From Dactylorhiza incarnata (taxonomy: Eukaryota > Streptophyta > Magnoliopsida > Asparagales > Orchidaceae): a stretch of 64,000 nucleotides of DNA. Positions 35,223-44,236 of this stretch are shown piece by piece. The notes beneath the pieces are model-generated. The model was given only the letters and a program-made list of their open reading frames with translations, was not told where the DNA came from and ran no database searches. Both the position numbers and the translations under genes were made by a program. Location: NCBI GenBank assembly GCA_033032865.1, contig JAWHQI010000004.1:23046001-23110000 (forward strand), given 5' to 3'. Position 1 is the stretch's first letter. Each line of letters opens with the position of its first letter.

Positions 35223-35720
35223 TGATGCAGACCAGGCGTCACACCCAGCCCGCTCCCCTGGCGCCTGGCGCACCAGGCGGGGAATCACACCCGCTCCAGG
35301 GGTCCACCCGGGCGTCGCACCCGTATGGCTTTAATCAAGTCCGCGGACCGTACACCCCAACCCGTCTCTGGGGCCCACCACAGACGCCAGCGGGTTGTTG
35401 AGGCCGGGATTCGATCCCTGCACCTCCTTGATAAGAAGTCCTCAGGCGGACTCTCATCACCAACTGAGTCGCGGCTTAGTTGGTGATGAGAGTCCGCCTA
35501 AGGACTTCTTATCAAGGAGGTGCAGGGATCGAATCCCGGCCTCAACAACCCGCTGGCGCCTGTGGTGGGCCCCGGAGACGGGTTGGGGTGTACGGTCCGC
35601 AGACTTGATTAAAGCCATACGGGTGCGACGCCCGGGTGGACCCCTGGAGCGGGTGTGATTCCCCGCCTGGTGCGCCATGCGCCAGGGGAGCGGGCTGGGT
35701 GTGACGTCTGGTCTGCATCA
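35223..35720. mobile_element. Insert P: 498-bp palindromic element with tRNA-like promoter boxes
   Basis: Two 243-bp arms (35223-35465 and 35478-35720) are reverse complements with about seven mismatches, around a 12-nt centre. The ends are TGATGCAGACC and GGTCTGCATCA, flanked by the direct repeat gagtg (35218-35222, 35721-35725), so it inserted as a unit. Each arm carries a pol III B-box-like GATCGAATCCC within a T-arm-like hairpin, and an A-box-like GGCTTAGTTGG about 50-60 nt upstream. A folded-back SINE or tRNA-derived element, or an inverted TRIM dimer, is possible. No protein is encoded. The family is not recognised. Confidence 0.8.
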
Positions 35721-36389
35721 GAGTGCTTATTTTAATCATGTGACCTAGATTTTCTTCGATTTTGCTTCTGATTTTTCTTAATTAAGTTTGTACAATGTAA
35801 AGCCTGTCTAATTAACTGATGAGACGAGAAGAAATCGCAAAAAGTTGTGGAAGTTAAAATTTTAGTACATGGGTTTCACATTCATTAAAGCTTCATACTC
35901 ATTAGACCTTAATTTTTGAGTTTTGCACAACATATGCATGAGTGAAATAATCACAAATAAGTGAAATAATATCCATGCAATTTTTCAATTCCGATATAGA
36001 TTTAGCCTAATACCCATAAAATACACCTTTTAAATCCATTTTGACACTTATTTCATTTAGTCTTAATAATATCATATAACAAATTTAGTTTTTCAAATTT
36101 TATAAGACTTTTAGGAAATAGATCTTAGAAGGATAAAAATAAAAGGATAAGTAGATCACTAGTAAAATAATATGACTTTTTATTCAACTTTATTCAATTT
36201 TATTTATTTATAAATTTTGATTTTTAAATGTGAAAGTCATATCACAAGATATATAAAGTGATCATATCATGATAGTTCAATAGGAAGTAAAAAACAAAAA
36301 AACAAAAAAGGAAATTAAGCATATCATGAAGTAGATAATTGATATTTTATTTTTTGGGTTGATTTCTACTTCATGCAAATAATTGGATA
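35721..36389 (-). other. Non-coding internal region of G, second part
   Basis: AT-rich stretch between P and the gag stop. No gene, repeat or known motif is recognised. Confidence 0.6.
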
Positions 36390-37850
36390 TTAATGAATGA
36401 GTGATTTAGGTATCCAAAGAGGACCGGGTGTGACGGTTCCTTTGGGTACCCAAATACATCGTGTTTGCTTTTGGGGAGATGGAAGTGAATGAGCCCTTTT
36501 GAGTGGAGTTTGTGTTTCATCTTTAACTTTGGGTTTCCATTCAAATCTTAGTTTAACATTATTTTTAGTTTTCAAATTTCCATAATCATTTACTTGAACA
36601 TTTGGATCAAAAAGGTTTTTGAATTTATAATTTGACGGAAATTTGTTTGCATTTAATTTTAGGTTGGGAGAAACATGATTTTGTAAATAATGGTGATTTT
36701 GATTTTGATTTACAAATCCTTTATGTTCCTTACTCCCATTTTTAAACTTAGGTAAGATGTTCATATTCATATTCAACTTGTTTTTAGATATAGTTTGATA
36801 TTGTGAATTTGTATTTTCAATTTTCATAAGCAAGTTGATTTTTGATTTTAGTTCATCATTTTTAATCTTTAAATTATGTCTAGCTTTATTATAAGCGATT
36901 GTGCTATTTTTAAGAGTTGAAACAATTGAATCTATATGATCTTGATAGTTATTTCTATATTCATCAAATGTTTCATCCATCTCTTTAATTTCAATTTTAT
37001 AGTCTTTGCACTTAGCGCAATCATTTATCAAAGATGAATTTTCTAAACATAATTTTTCATTTTGTTCTTTTACTAAAATAAAATCCTTTTCAAGTTTCTT
37101 GTGCTTTTCTTTTAATTCATTATATTCTACACAAGTTGTGGTGTTTTCAACTAAGGAGCCATGTGTAGAACTAGATAAATTAGAATTTGATTCTTCATTA
37201 ATTTTTGCCTTTAAATTTTTATTTTCTAAGCGCAATTGTTTATTAGCATTTTTTAATTTCTTAATTTTGCGCTTTGTAGTTTGAAGCAATTGTAATGAAG
37301 ATATAGAAGTACAAAAGATGGGATTTGAATTCCTTACATTGCTTTCGAGAGAGGCATGAATTGAACATATAGTTTCTTTTACATCTTTTTGGCACTCCTC
37401 TTCCGAAGACATTACTTCTTTTCCATTTGATGTGAGCTCCATTGATCCGTCATGAGAGGAGCATTCTTGAATACTTGTGCAAGCTTGCATATTCTCCGGT
37501 TCTTGTGATTGTTCCATACCTGTAGAAGGAGAATTATACATTTCTTCAAGAAATTTCCATACTTTGTATGCACTAGAAAAACAGTATATTAATTTTGAAA
37601 TGACGTGAGATAAAGCACAGAAAATACTATTTAAAGCTTTTGCATTTAGGTTACTTTCCTTTTTATTAGTTTCATCCGCTGGTCTAACTATTGCTATATC
37701 CCATGCATTGACATCTAAATTTTTAATAAACTTTTCCATTAAGAATTTCCACCCTTTATAATTTCTCCCTTCGAATAAAGGTGGTTTAAGAGATTTTTCT
37801 TCTTCATAAAAATTTACCCCACTAATAGAAGCGAGATCATGAGACGCCAT
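36390..37850 (-). CDS. Gag-like protein of G (SIRE-type copia gag lacking a zinc knuckle)
   Basis: This is an intact 486-residue frame starting MASHDLASISG. Residues about 20-110 match the N-terminal copia gag domain (PPLFEGRNYKGWKFLMEKF, then KVWKFLEEMY). A Ser/Glu-rich stretch follows, then a long coiled coil (about residues 190-340, rich in Lys/Asn/Leu/Glu). The C terminus has the SIRE-like CIWVPKGTVTPGP motif. Compared with full SIRE gag, the middle capsid part and the CCHC knuckle appear to be missing, and no pol follows. It may form particles with help from full elements (inference). It begins 35 bases from the primer site. Confidence 0.8.
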   Translation of the reverse strand: MASHDLASISGVNFYEEEKSLKPPLFEGRNYKGWKFLMEKFIKNLDVNAWDIAIVRPADETNKKESNLNAKALNSIFCALSHVISKLIYCFSSAYKVWKFLEEMYNSPSTGMEQSQEPENMQACTSIQECSSHDGSMELTSNGKEVMSSEEECQKDVKETICSIHASLESNVRNSNPIFCTSISSLQLLQTTKRKIKKLKNANKQLRLENKNLKAKINEESNSNLSSSTHGSLVENTTTCVEYNELKEKHKKLEKDFILVKEQNEKLCLENSSLINDCAKCKDYKIEIKEMDETFDEYRNNYQDHIDSIVSTLKNSTIAYNKARHNLKIKNDELKSKINLLMKIENTNSQYQTISKNKLNMNMNILPKFKNGSKEHKGFVNQNQNHHYLQNHVSPNLKLNANKFPSNYKFKNLFDPNVQVNDYGNLKTKNNVKLRFEWKPKVKDETQTPLKRAHSLPSPQKQTRCIWVPKGTVTPGPLWIPKSLIH

Positions 37851-37884
37851 TATTCCTGGTTCTTAAGCCGATTGGAATAAAACC

Positions 37885-37896
37885 GCTCTGATACCA
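37885..37896 (-). other. Primer binding site of G (tRNA-iMet)
   Basis: The minus strand reads TGGTATCAGAGC, the standard plant Ty1/copia primer site, two bases from the LTR end. Confidence 0.95.
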
Positions 37897-37898
37897 CT

Positions 37899-39142
37899 TG
37901 TTGGATCGGTAGGCGCCCTTAGAGGGGGGGGGGGGGGTGAATAAGGGTTTTAAAAAACTTTAGATTATATTTTGAAATACCTGCTTATGATTAGAGATCA
38001 AAATAGTGATTATAAATAAAGGTCTAAATTATTTATAATAAAAGAGAGGATAATAAACAATTTAGAGAAATGAAGAACAAATCAATTTTATTACACAAAG
38101 AGAGACATGATTATCATTAATAAAATTGATTACAAAATTTTGATTTCAATGACGCTAGAAATCAAAGCGAAATATGAAATACTCTTTTTGTTTTCTATAC
38201 CGACTCGTATCCCCACGAACCGGTTGGCTTTAGCCGATCCTTCCCCGGATACGGCCTCAAGCCGCTCTAGCCAACCCTTCCCCAGATGTGTCCTCGAGCA
38301 CCCCCTAGACCTAGCCTAGATCTAGTCACCAACACGAGGCGAGTTTCCCCCTAAGTCCTACCCAGACCTAGTCGCCAACACGAGGCGAATTTACTACTCG
38401 ATTTAAAAGAAAGGATGTGAAATAAAAAGACATCAATATGAAAACTCCCTCAAAGTGGATCTCTTGGAGAAGTAGACGAAGACGCAGAGTATGATCGTAG
38501 TGGATGCGGTCTTTCGTCACGATGATGACGCATATTGAAATCTTCTCCATGGATCTCATTAAGCCTTCATGGATTTGTGGGAGTATCTCTCTAAACCTTC
38601 CTCTCTATGCTGTGGCACGAAGCTCTGGAATTCTGGATCTCTAGAGGATGAAGAAGATGGATCCAAGGGGTCCTTTTTATAGCCTTGGAGCTAGCGCCTG
38701 CGCTATCGCTACTGCCGGCGCTATCCCAGTTTAGGAAATATTCTCCGCATGAGAATCCTTCATTTTAAGCAAGCCGGACGCCTTCCTCTATTGCTTTGCG
38801 CTACCGTCGGCGCTATCAGCTACCGTCGGCGCTATCTGCTTTCTATATATGCATCCCGCCAGCTTGAATTTCACTTTTGCGCTTTCAAGCGCTAGCGCAT
38901 TTGCTAGCGCTAGCGCCTGGGCTAGCTACTACCGCCTGCTTTAGCAGCTACCGCCGGAGCTACCGCCTGAGCCTGCTCTAGCGGCCAGTTTTGAGTTTTG
39001 GCTCCAAACTTGGGCGCAACATTCTTATGTTATCCTTGATTCATGTGGACTTGTTTTCCTGCACACTTAAACACACAAGATCAAATACACATAGGATTTG
39101 TTATTCTCAAACCTAGGAGATGCGGAAGACCATGTTCCAATA
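37899..39142 (-). repeat. 5' LTR of element G
   Basis: 1244 bp copy of 30418-31623. It starts on plus as TGTTGGATCGG and includes an expanded G-run near 37926-37937. The outer end has one change (CCAATA for CCAACA) before the gactg duplication. The two LTRs look only a few percent different by eye. Confidence 0.92.
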
Positions 39143-39617
39143 GACTGGCCCCGAAGACACACTTCTAGGGGTTAAGCTTTATTTTAAACTTCCTCAAAGT
39201 CCCAAAGGTCTCCTCGAGGTCCTAGAGGTGGGACTCAAGGTCCCGACTTTTGATCATCAGGACATCTACGTAGACCTCCAAGTTCCTGCTCTTCTGTTCG
39301 CGGAACACCCTATCCATCATTCGTTGGTACGTCGCCCCTGCGTTCTTTAAGCCGAATGGCATCATTTTGTAACAATAGCACCCATCCCCGGTAATAAAGG
39401 ATATATCCTTGATGCCGGGAGGGTGCATGCGAATTTGGAGATAACCTGAAAAAGCATCTAAGAAAGACATCATAGAGAAACCGACGGCTGAGTCAACTAG
39501 CGCGTCGATTCTAGGCAAGGGGTAGCAATCCTTGGGGCATGATTTATTAAGTAGTGAAAAATCAACACACATGCGCCACTTACTTTCCCCCTTCTTTACC
39601 ATGACTACATTGGAGAC
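39143..39617 (-). pseudogene. Reverse transcriptase palm and fingers of D
   Basis: The minus strand holds WRMCVDFSLLNKSCPKD, SFLDAFSGYLQIRMH and MMPFGLKNAGATYQRMM. The catalytic box is YVDV instead of YVDD, so the second metal-binding Asp is lost. A stop at 39222-39224 is followed by readable coding up to the G insertion at 39142, with a further TAG near 39170. The rest of the domain continues at 30417. Confidence 0.88.
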
Positions 39618-40542
39618 CTAGCCTGGATACTGGATCTCTGACACAAAACCTGCTTGTAGGAGCTTTCCCACCTCCTCGCGGATGGGTCCCTCCAGCTTGT
39701 CCACCGTGGCCCTCTTCTTTTGATGGATGGGGCGAGCGCCCGGGTCGAGGTTGAGGCGGTGGCACGCCACATCCGCATCGATCCCTGGCATCTCCGCAGC
39801 ACTCCACGTGAAGACATCCACATTGTTCTGGACGCAAGCTGAGATCTTCTCCCGATCCTCGAGGCTGAGCTCCCTGCTGATCCTGATCTTCTCGATTGCT
39901 CCATCCTTGGTGGTAACCTCCACCTGCACCACTTCTTCCACAGCCTCCAGCCTGGATTGCTCCCCCCAGGTGCTGTCCTCCTCTTCGCCACAAGCGAGTG
40001 CTTTGGCTTCTTCCCCTATCTCTCCCTCTTCAACCTCCATCAACTCCTCCCCCCTTCCTCTGGGGTCTTCTCTTCTTTCTTCCCCTCTTCTCCTTCCTTC
40101 GCCCTGGGTCCTTCATCGACCCCTTCCCGGGCATGAACTACTCCTTCAGCCATCTTTTCTTCCGACCTCTCCTCTCCTCCTACTTCGACTGCTTCTTCCA
40201 TTGCCTCATTCGCCCCTTCCCCCTGGGCCTCAATCTCTACTTCTTCCGTCTCCTCCGCCCTCGGCACCTCCGAACTTTCTTCCCTTCTCTGCTCCTCTCC
40301 CTCTCCTCCGAGTCTCGCCGGCTCTCCCACCTCCTGGTCCCATCTCTCGGCTTCGTCCATCCAGGAGATGGTGTTGACTGCTGTGACGTAGCACTGTCTG
40401 GCTACCTTTGGATCCCCCCTGATCCGAACCTGGACTCCTGCGTCATTGAACTTGAGGCACAGGTGGAAGGTGGAGGGGACGCAACGGAATGCGCTGATGA
40501 GTGGCCGTCTGAAGATGGCGCTATAGCTTCTGGGGGCATCTA
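39618..40542 (-). pseudogene. Acidic linker between protease and reverse transcriptase of D
   Basis: Broken coding joins protease to polymerase: a Glu/Gly-rich stretch (about 40360-40040), then a block shared with H (FTWSAAEMPGIDADVACH, PIREEVGKLLQAGF). It ends in TAG at 39620-39618, where H has Trp. The Glu-rich part is longer and more repetitive than in H. Confidence 0.8.
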
Positions 40543-41136
40543 CTATGACAAAGCGGTAGTTCCTAGACTGCCCCCCAAGTTCACATAGAGTCCCACTCCC
40601 CCTTCTACCTCCTTCCTCTCCCCAGAGAATCCGAACAACGGACCATCCGAGGCCAACACCCTTCGCGGCTCCACCTCCATTCCATCGAACGCTTTCTTAA
40701 AAATATCGTTGACTGAGCTCCCGTTATCCATAAGGATTCGGGAGACGGTGAAGTTCTCTATCGCTATTTGGATAACCAGCGCATGGCAGAACGGGTCCTC
40801 GTAGCCCAACATGTCTCTCTGGGTGAAGAAAATCTTCTCTGTCGGGGGCGGGGCTAAGGACGTAGAAGCCACGCTACGTCGATAGATAGTATGGAGGCTC
40901 GCCTTTCGAGTCGCCTCAATCCCTACCCCTCCATGGATCACTCTGATCCCTCCTCGGGTCCCCAAATCGGCCCGGTCCTCGCACCTATCCTCCTCCTCTC
41001 GGGGCAGGACCTCTTCAATCCTCACCAGCTGCTGTCGCGGGGCGGGCGCTCGGGCCCTTTTTGTCTCCAGGAACTCCGGGCAGGTGGCCGTCGCATGACC
41101 TTCCTCATCATGGAAGTCACAGTAAGGCAGCGTCAC
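40543..41136 (-). pseudogene. Zinc knuckle and aspartic protease of D
   Basis: Near the start is YCDFHDEEGHATATC, a CX2HX4HX4C variant knuckle that H also has (YCEYHRDRGHLTEDC). The protease motif is ILMDNGSSVNDIF, where the DTG of H is DNG. This may disturb the active-site loop but keeps the catalytic Asp. The frame is disconnected from gag upstream (41346) and the linker downstream by frameshifts. Confidence 0.85.
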
Positions 41137-41345
41137 ACCCCCGTCTCGGTCTCCGCCACCCTATTCCTTCTTCTCCTTCCTGCACTCACTTCTTCTCTCG
41201 CCTCCTCTCTTCTTCCTCTTCCTCCCCTTCCCCGCCTGATTGCCATGGCTTGCTGGGGCGAAGGAGGCATCGGCCTCGGACCCTGCCTCCATCCCAACTG
41301 ATGGGGTCTTCCTTGACCCCCATAGAAGTTACCCCTCCCCGGGGC

Positions 41346-42485
41346 CTAACCCCTTCCCTGGCTTTGCATTTCTCCGCCCTGTTGCCTCCACTCTCCCTCT
41401 GGGGCCCTGGGCTCTTCCCTTCTCCTCACCTCCTGCTGTTTGACCTCCGGCTCACTGAGCTTTGCTAGCCTCTTGGTGAGTTCCGGGTTGGCCTCCTCAC
41501 TCTTAATTTCCTCTGCCACCCTCTCCATCAGCTCCTCGTAGGAGACAGGGGCTTTCCTCTTCAGAGCCATTTTGAAAAAACTTTCCCTCAGCCTGACCGT
41601 GAAGGCGAGCTGGAGTGCAAACCCAGACACCTCCTGAGTGAGCAGCACCTCCTCCTGGAACCGGTCTGCGTAGCGAGCCAACGACTCCTTTAGCTCCTGC
41701 TTCACTTTGAAGAGAGACTCAGCGTCCTTCTTCCTCTTCTTTGAAGTTGAGAATCGCAACAAGAAACTTTGGCGCAGATCCTCGAAAGCGTAGATCGACC
41801 CTGTAGGGAGTTGATTGAACCAGTCTCTGGCCTTCTCTTTAAGGGTGACGGCAAATAGCCGACACTTGAAAGCATCTGACATCGGCCTGATAGAGACCGA
41901 GTCCTCAAAAGACTGGAGGTGTTGGACAGGGTCATCCCTGCCATTGTAGTACACCCTATCCCACTCCCCGAATCCTACCGGGACGGGCGCAAAAAGCACC
42001 AGCTCACAGAAAGGACGTCCTCCTCCAGCGGCCCTTTCTCGCTCCACACGCCACCCAAGCTCCTTCGCCAGACTTGGGCTCGTGAGGACTGCGCTCGCGG
42101 GAGCGACGCTCGCCTGAACCACCTCCACAGTAGTTGCATTCTCCGGGCGTGCGCTCATTTGCCCCGCGCTCGCCGGCACAGAGCTCGCCGGCACAGAGCT
42201 CGCTGGCACAGAGCTCGCCTGGATGGCGAACAGCACTCGCCCCTCTAGGTCTTGTACTGACCCTCCGGCGATTTCCTTTCCGGCGCTTCCCCCCGGGGCA
42301 TTCTCGCCAACCGCTGTTGGGGGAGGGGTCGCCTGAGGTGCTGGGATCGCGAACTCACTTCGCAGTGCCGCGACAACGAATCCGAAGGTATCGAGCACCT
42401 CCCTCCTGAAATCCGCGAACATCCTCGGCGTCACCACCTGGGGTGACCCGTTGAATTCCTCGCCTTGATCTTCGTCTCCTGCCAT
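41346..42485 (-). CDS. Gag of D (N-terminal and capsid part)
   Basis: This is a 379-residue frame starting MAGDEDQGEEFNG. Residues about 185-320 are a retrotransposon gag domain (DPVQHLQSFEDSVSIRPM, KARDWFNQLPTGSI, LRQSFLLRFSTSKKRK), homologous to H gag. The N terminus is Ala/Pro/Ser-rich with a short near-repeat VPASS, encoded by repeated GCTCGC-type units (about 42160-42240). It stops at 41346, before the knuckle, by a frame change. Full-length gag-pol in this lineage reads on, so this is a truncated frame of a dead element. The ATG lies 55 bases from the LTR. Confidence 0.85.
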   Translation of the reverse strand: MAGDEDQGEEFNGSPQVVTPRMFADFRREVLDTFGFVVAALRSEFAIPAPQATPPPTAVGENAPGGSAGKEIAGGSVQDLEGRVLFAIQASSVPASSVPASSVPASAGQMSARPENATTVEVVQASVAPASAVLTSPSLAKELGWRVERERAAGGGRPFCELVLFAPVPVGFGEWDRVYYNGRDDPVQHLQSFEDSVSIRPMSDAFKCRLFAVTLKEKARDWFNQLPTGSIYAFEDLRQSFLLRFSTSKKRKKDAESLFKVKQELKESLARYADRFQEEVLLTQEVSGFALQLAFTVRLRESFFKMALKRKAPVSYEELMERVAEEIKSEEANPELTKRLAKLSEPEVKQQEVRRREEPRAPEGEWRQQGGEMQSQGRG

Positions 42486-42518
42486 CTCCTCCTTAGAATT
42501 TTCTTGGACCAGCCACGC

Positions 42519-42536
42519 TCCACGCTCACCGCACCA
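42519..42536 (-). other. Presumed primer binding site of D
   Basis: The minus strand after LTR end ...CAACA reads ATTTTGGTGCGGTGAGCG. TGGTGCGGTGAGCG is in the right place, but I cannot assign the tRNA with confidence. Confidence 0.5.
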
Positions 42537-42539
42537 AAA

Positions 42540-43689
42540 TGTTGAAACCGATTTCTCGGCCTCTTGTGAAGCTCTGAGCCCTCACTGAAATGAGGCGCAG
42601 CTAGCGCTTATTAATCCCTCGGAGAAGTAGACTGAAGACTAGGAAAATGACTAAAACCTTAGTCGCAGCGAGGAGGTCCCTCCACTAACCTGGAAGATCG
42701 TTGAGTGCTTCCCCTCCCAAGCCAAAGCTGAGACTCGGGCACCTTGGAGAACTAGAGAGCTAAACCAAAGTAACCAAGGGAAGAAGAAGCTCAGAGATCT
42801 GAGATTCCAATCCTCTCCCAAGGTGCCCATGAAGGTCTATTTATCGTTTTCAGCCCATGGTCTGTCAATAACGGAATTCCGCCTTTTGGTTTTACTAATC
42901 GCACCCCAACTTGGCCTGCTAACAGCCAAACTCCGTTGTTGGAGAGGTTACCTGCAGACCACCAAGGGCTGGGGAGTAACTTCACCTCTTTAGTCTAGGG
43001 ACCGAGCGGTTTATGAGAACATCACTTGCGAGAGAGGTGAGTTCGCCAAACAAAATTCATCGATCGAAAAGATGAATTCGTCGAACGGATTTCGTCGAAC
43101 GGAGAATGAAATTCGTCAAACGCTGATCCAAGTTCGACGACTTCAACAAATGTTCGGCATTCGTCGAACGCTCTTCGACATTCAGCCGAACCGTGAGACT
43201 TGGAAAGAAACCGACTCGCTTGCCCTCTCGCGAATGGCTGGCGAGTACCTGGCTCGCTCGCCTTCTTGCGGACAGTTGGCGAATACCCGGCTCGCTCGCC
43301 TTCTTCCGAACAGCCGCGAGTACCTGACTCGCTCGCCTTTTTGTTAATTGACCTTGAAGCTTGGGTTCGCGGGGATCTGACTCGCGCGCCTTCATGCGAC
43401 TTCTTCCGCTGAGATAGGGTAGAGGTGGCCGTGGAGACGGCCATCGGTCTGAGAAGAAAATTCGTCGAACGGACATCGGGGTTCATCGAACTCCGGGCTC
43501 CGTCGACCGCTGAGCTTGAGTAAAAGCATCGACCGCTGAGCTGAGGCGGGATCGTCGAGCGTTACTTGGATTTCGTCGAGAGCAGCTTTGAACCTCTTCG
43601 TCGACAGCAGAACGTCGTTCGTCGAACGCAGGGAACACATGTAAATTCTCTGTCCTTGTTCGCTTATAGGCGAATATCGGGGTTGTACA
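42540..43689 (-). repeat. 5' LTR of element D
   Basis: 1150 bp copy of 9092-10242. As the upstream LTR it would drive transcription, but its minus-strand TATA box is altered (TATTTATC on plus, 42839-42846). It shares TTCGTCGAACGCAGGG (43618-43633) with LTR A. Confidence 0.93.
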
Positions 43690-44037
43690 AAATCAATTTT
43701 GTTTTATTTTATATTTTTATATTTGCTTGAACAAGAAAAATAAAACAAAATAAAATTTTTTGTTCTTGTACTTCCCAAGGGCTACCCAATGACGGGCTCG
43801 CAAGGTACTAGGCGGTTTTGTGGGATGAAAGTCCAACACGGCCCTTTCACAAGAAATAATTTTTAATTGTTTTTAATTTTTTTTTTGGTAATTTCCATAT
43901 TTAAAAAAACAAAATTGAAAAAGAAGATAAAAGAAGATTTTTTTTATGATTTTTAAATATTTTTGAAATTTTTTTTGTATTAAAAGTGTTTTTCTAATTT
44001 TTTTGAATTTTTCGAATAAAAACAAACATTAGAGAAC

Positions 44038-44071
<34 letters not shown>

Positions 44072-44236
44072 ATAGTTAAAAATAAACATTGTCCCCAATA
44101 TTTATAAACAAGGATGAAGAGGGAAAAACTTGAAAAGAAAAGGTAGATAAAGAAAAGAAAAATGTCAAAAAAGATAAGCAAGGGGTGCCTCCCAAGAGCG
44201 CTTTCTTTTTCCCGTCTTTAAGCTAGACGGTTATTG
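43690..44236 (-). other. Internal non-coding part of C with a 30-base C run
   Basis: After the aaatc duplication comes AT-rich DNA. An 80-bp block at 43766-43856 is shared with G, a C homopolymer lies at 44039-44068, and a GGGTGCCTCCCAAGAGCGC motif (44186-44204) recurs in non-autonomous plant LTR elements. No gene is seen. Confidence 0.65.

Larger units (their letters stand above)
30418..39142 (-). mobile_element. Element G: non-autonomous SIRE-like Ty1/copia element
   Basis: It is 8725 bp on the minus strand, with LTRs 30418-31623 and 37899-39142 and TSD gactg (30413-30417, 39143-39147). The primer site is the classic tRNA-iMet TGGTATCAGAGC, and the PPT AAAAGGGGGAGTT lies next to the 3' LTR. 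Only a gag-like gene is present (36390-37850). Protease, integrase, reverse transcriptase and RNase H are replaced by about 4.2 kb of AT-rich non-coding DNA that hosts insert P. It sits in the reverse transcriptase of D. Confidence 0.92.
9092..43689 (-). mobile_element. Element D: Tat-lineage Ty3/gypsy retrotransposon with nested E, F and G
   Basis: LTRs of 1151 bp (9092-10242) and 1150 bp (42540-43689) are direct repeats with TGTTGAAAC...TTGTACA ends and a perfect aaatc TSD. Minus-strand order: gag (42485-41346), CHHC knuckle and protease (41136-40543), reverse transcriptase (39.6 kb, broken by G), RNase H plus archaeal-type RNase H (30.4-29.2 kb, then F), integrase (29.2-29.0 and 22.8-21.8 kb), a 96-bp tandem array, and two plus-strand antisense genes before the 3' LTR. 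Dual RNase H, 3' tandem repeats and antisense genes mark the Tat lineage. The many stops and lost catalytic residues show it is dead. Confidence 0.93.

Noticed and set aside
35470..35545. A functional tRNA gene in insert P
   Set aside because: The A-box- and B-box-like motifs and a T-arm-like hairpin are there, but no complete cloverleaf with a paired acceptor stem could be drawn. It is better called tRNA-like.
36390..37850. Full SIRE-type polyprotein in G
   Set aside because: No CCHC knuckle, protease, integrase or reverse transcriptase motif is found in 30418-37850 on either strand. Only a gag-like frame is present.
39727..40588. Pro/Ser/Leu-rich plus-strand frames opposite D pol
   Set aside because: They are complementary shadows of the Glu/Gly-rich linker on the minus strand. 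No promoter or homologue is seen.
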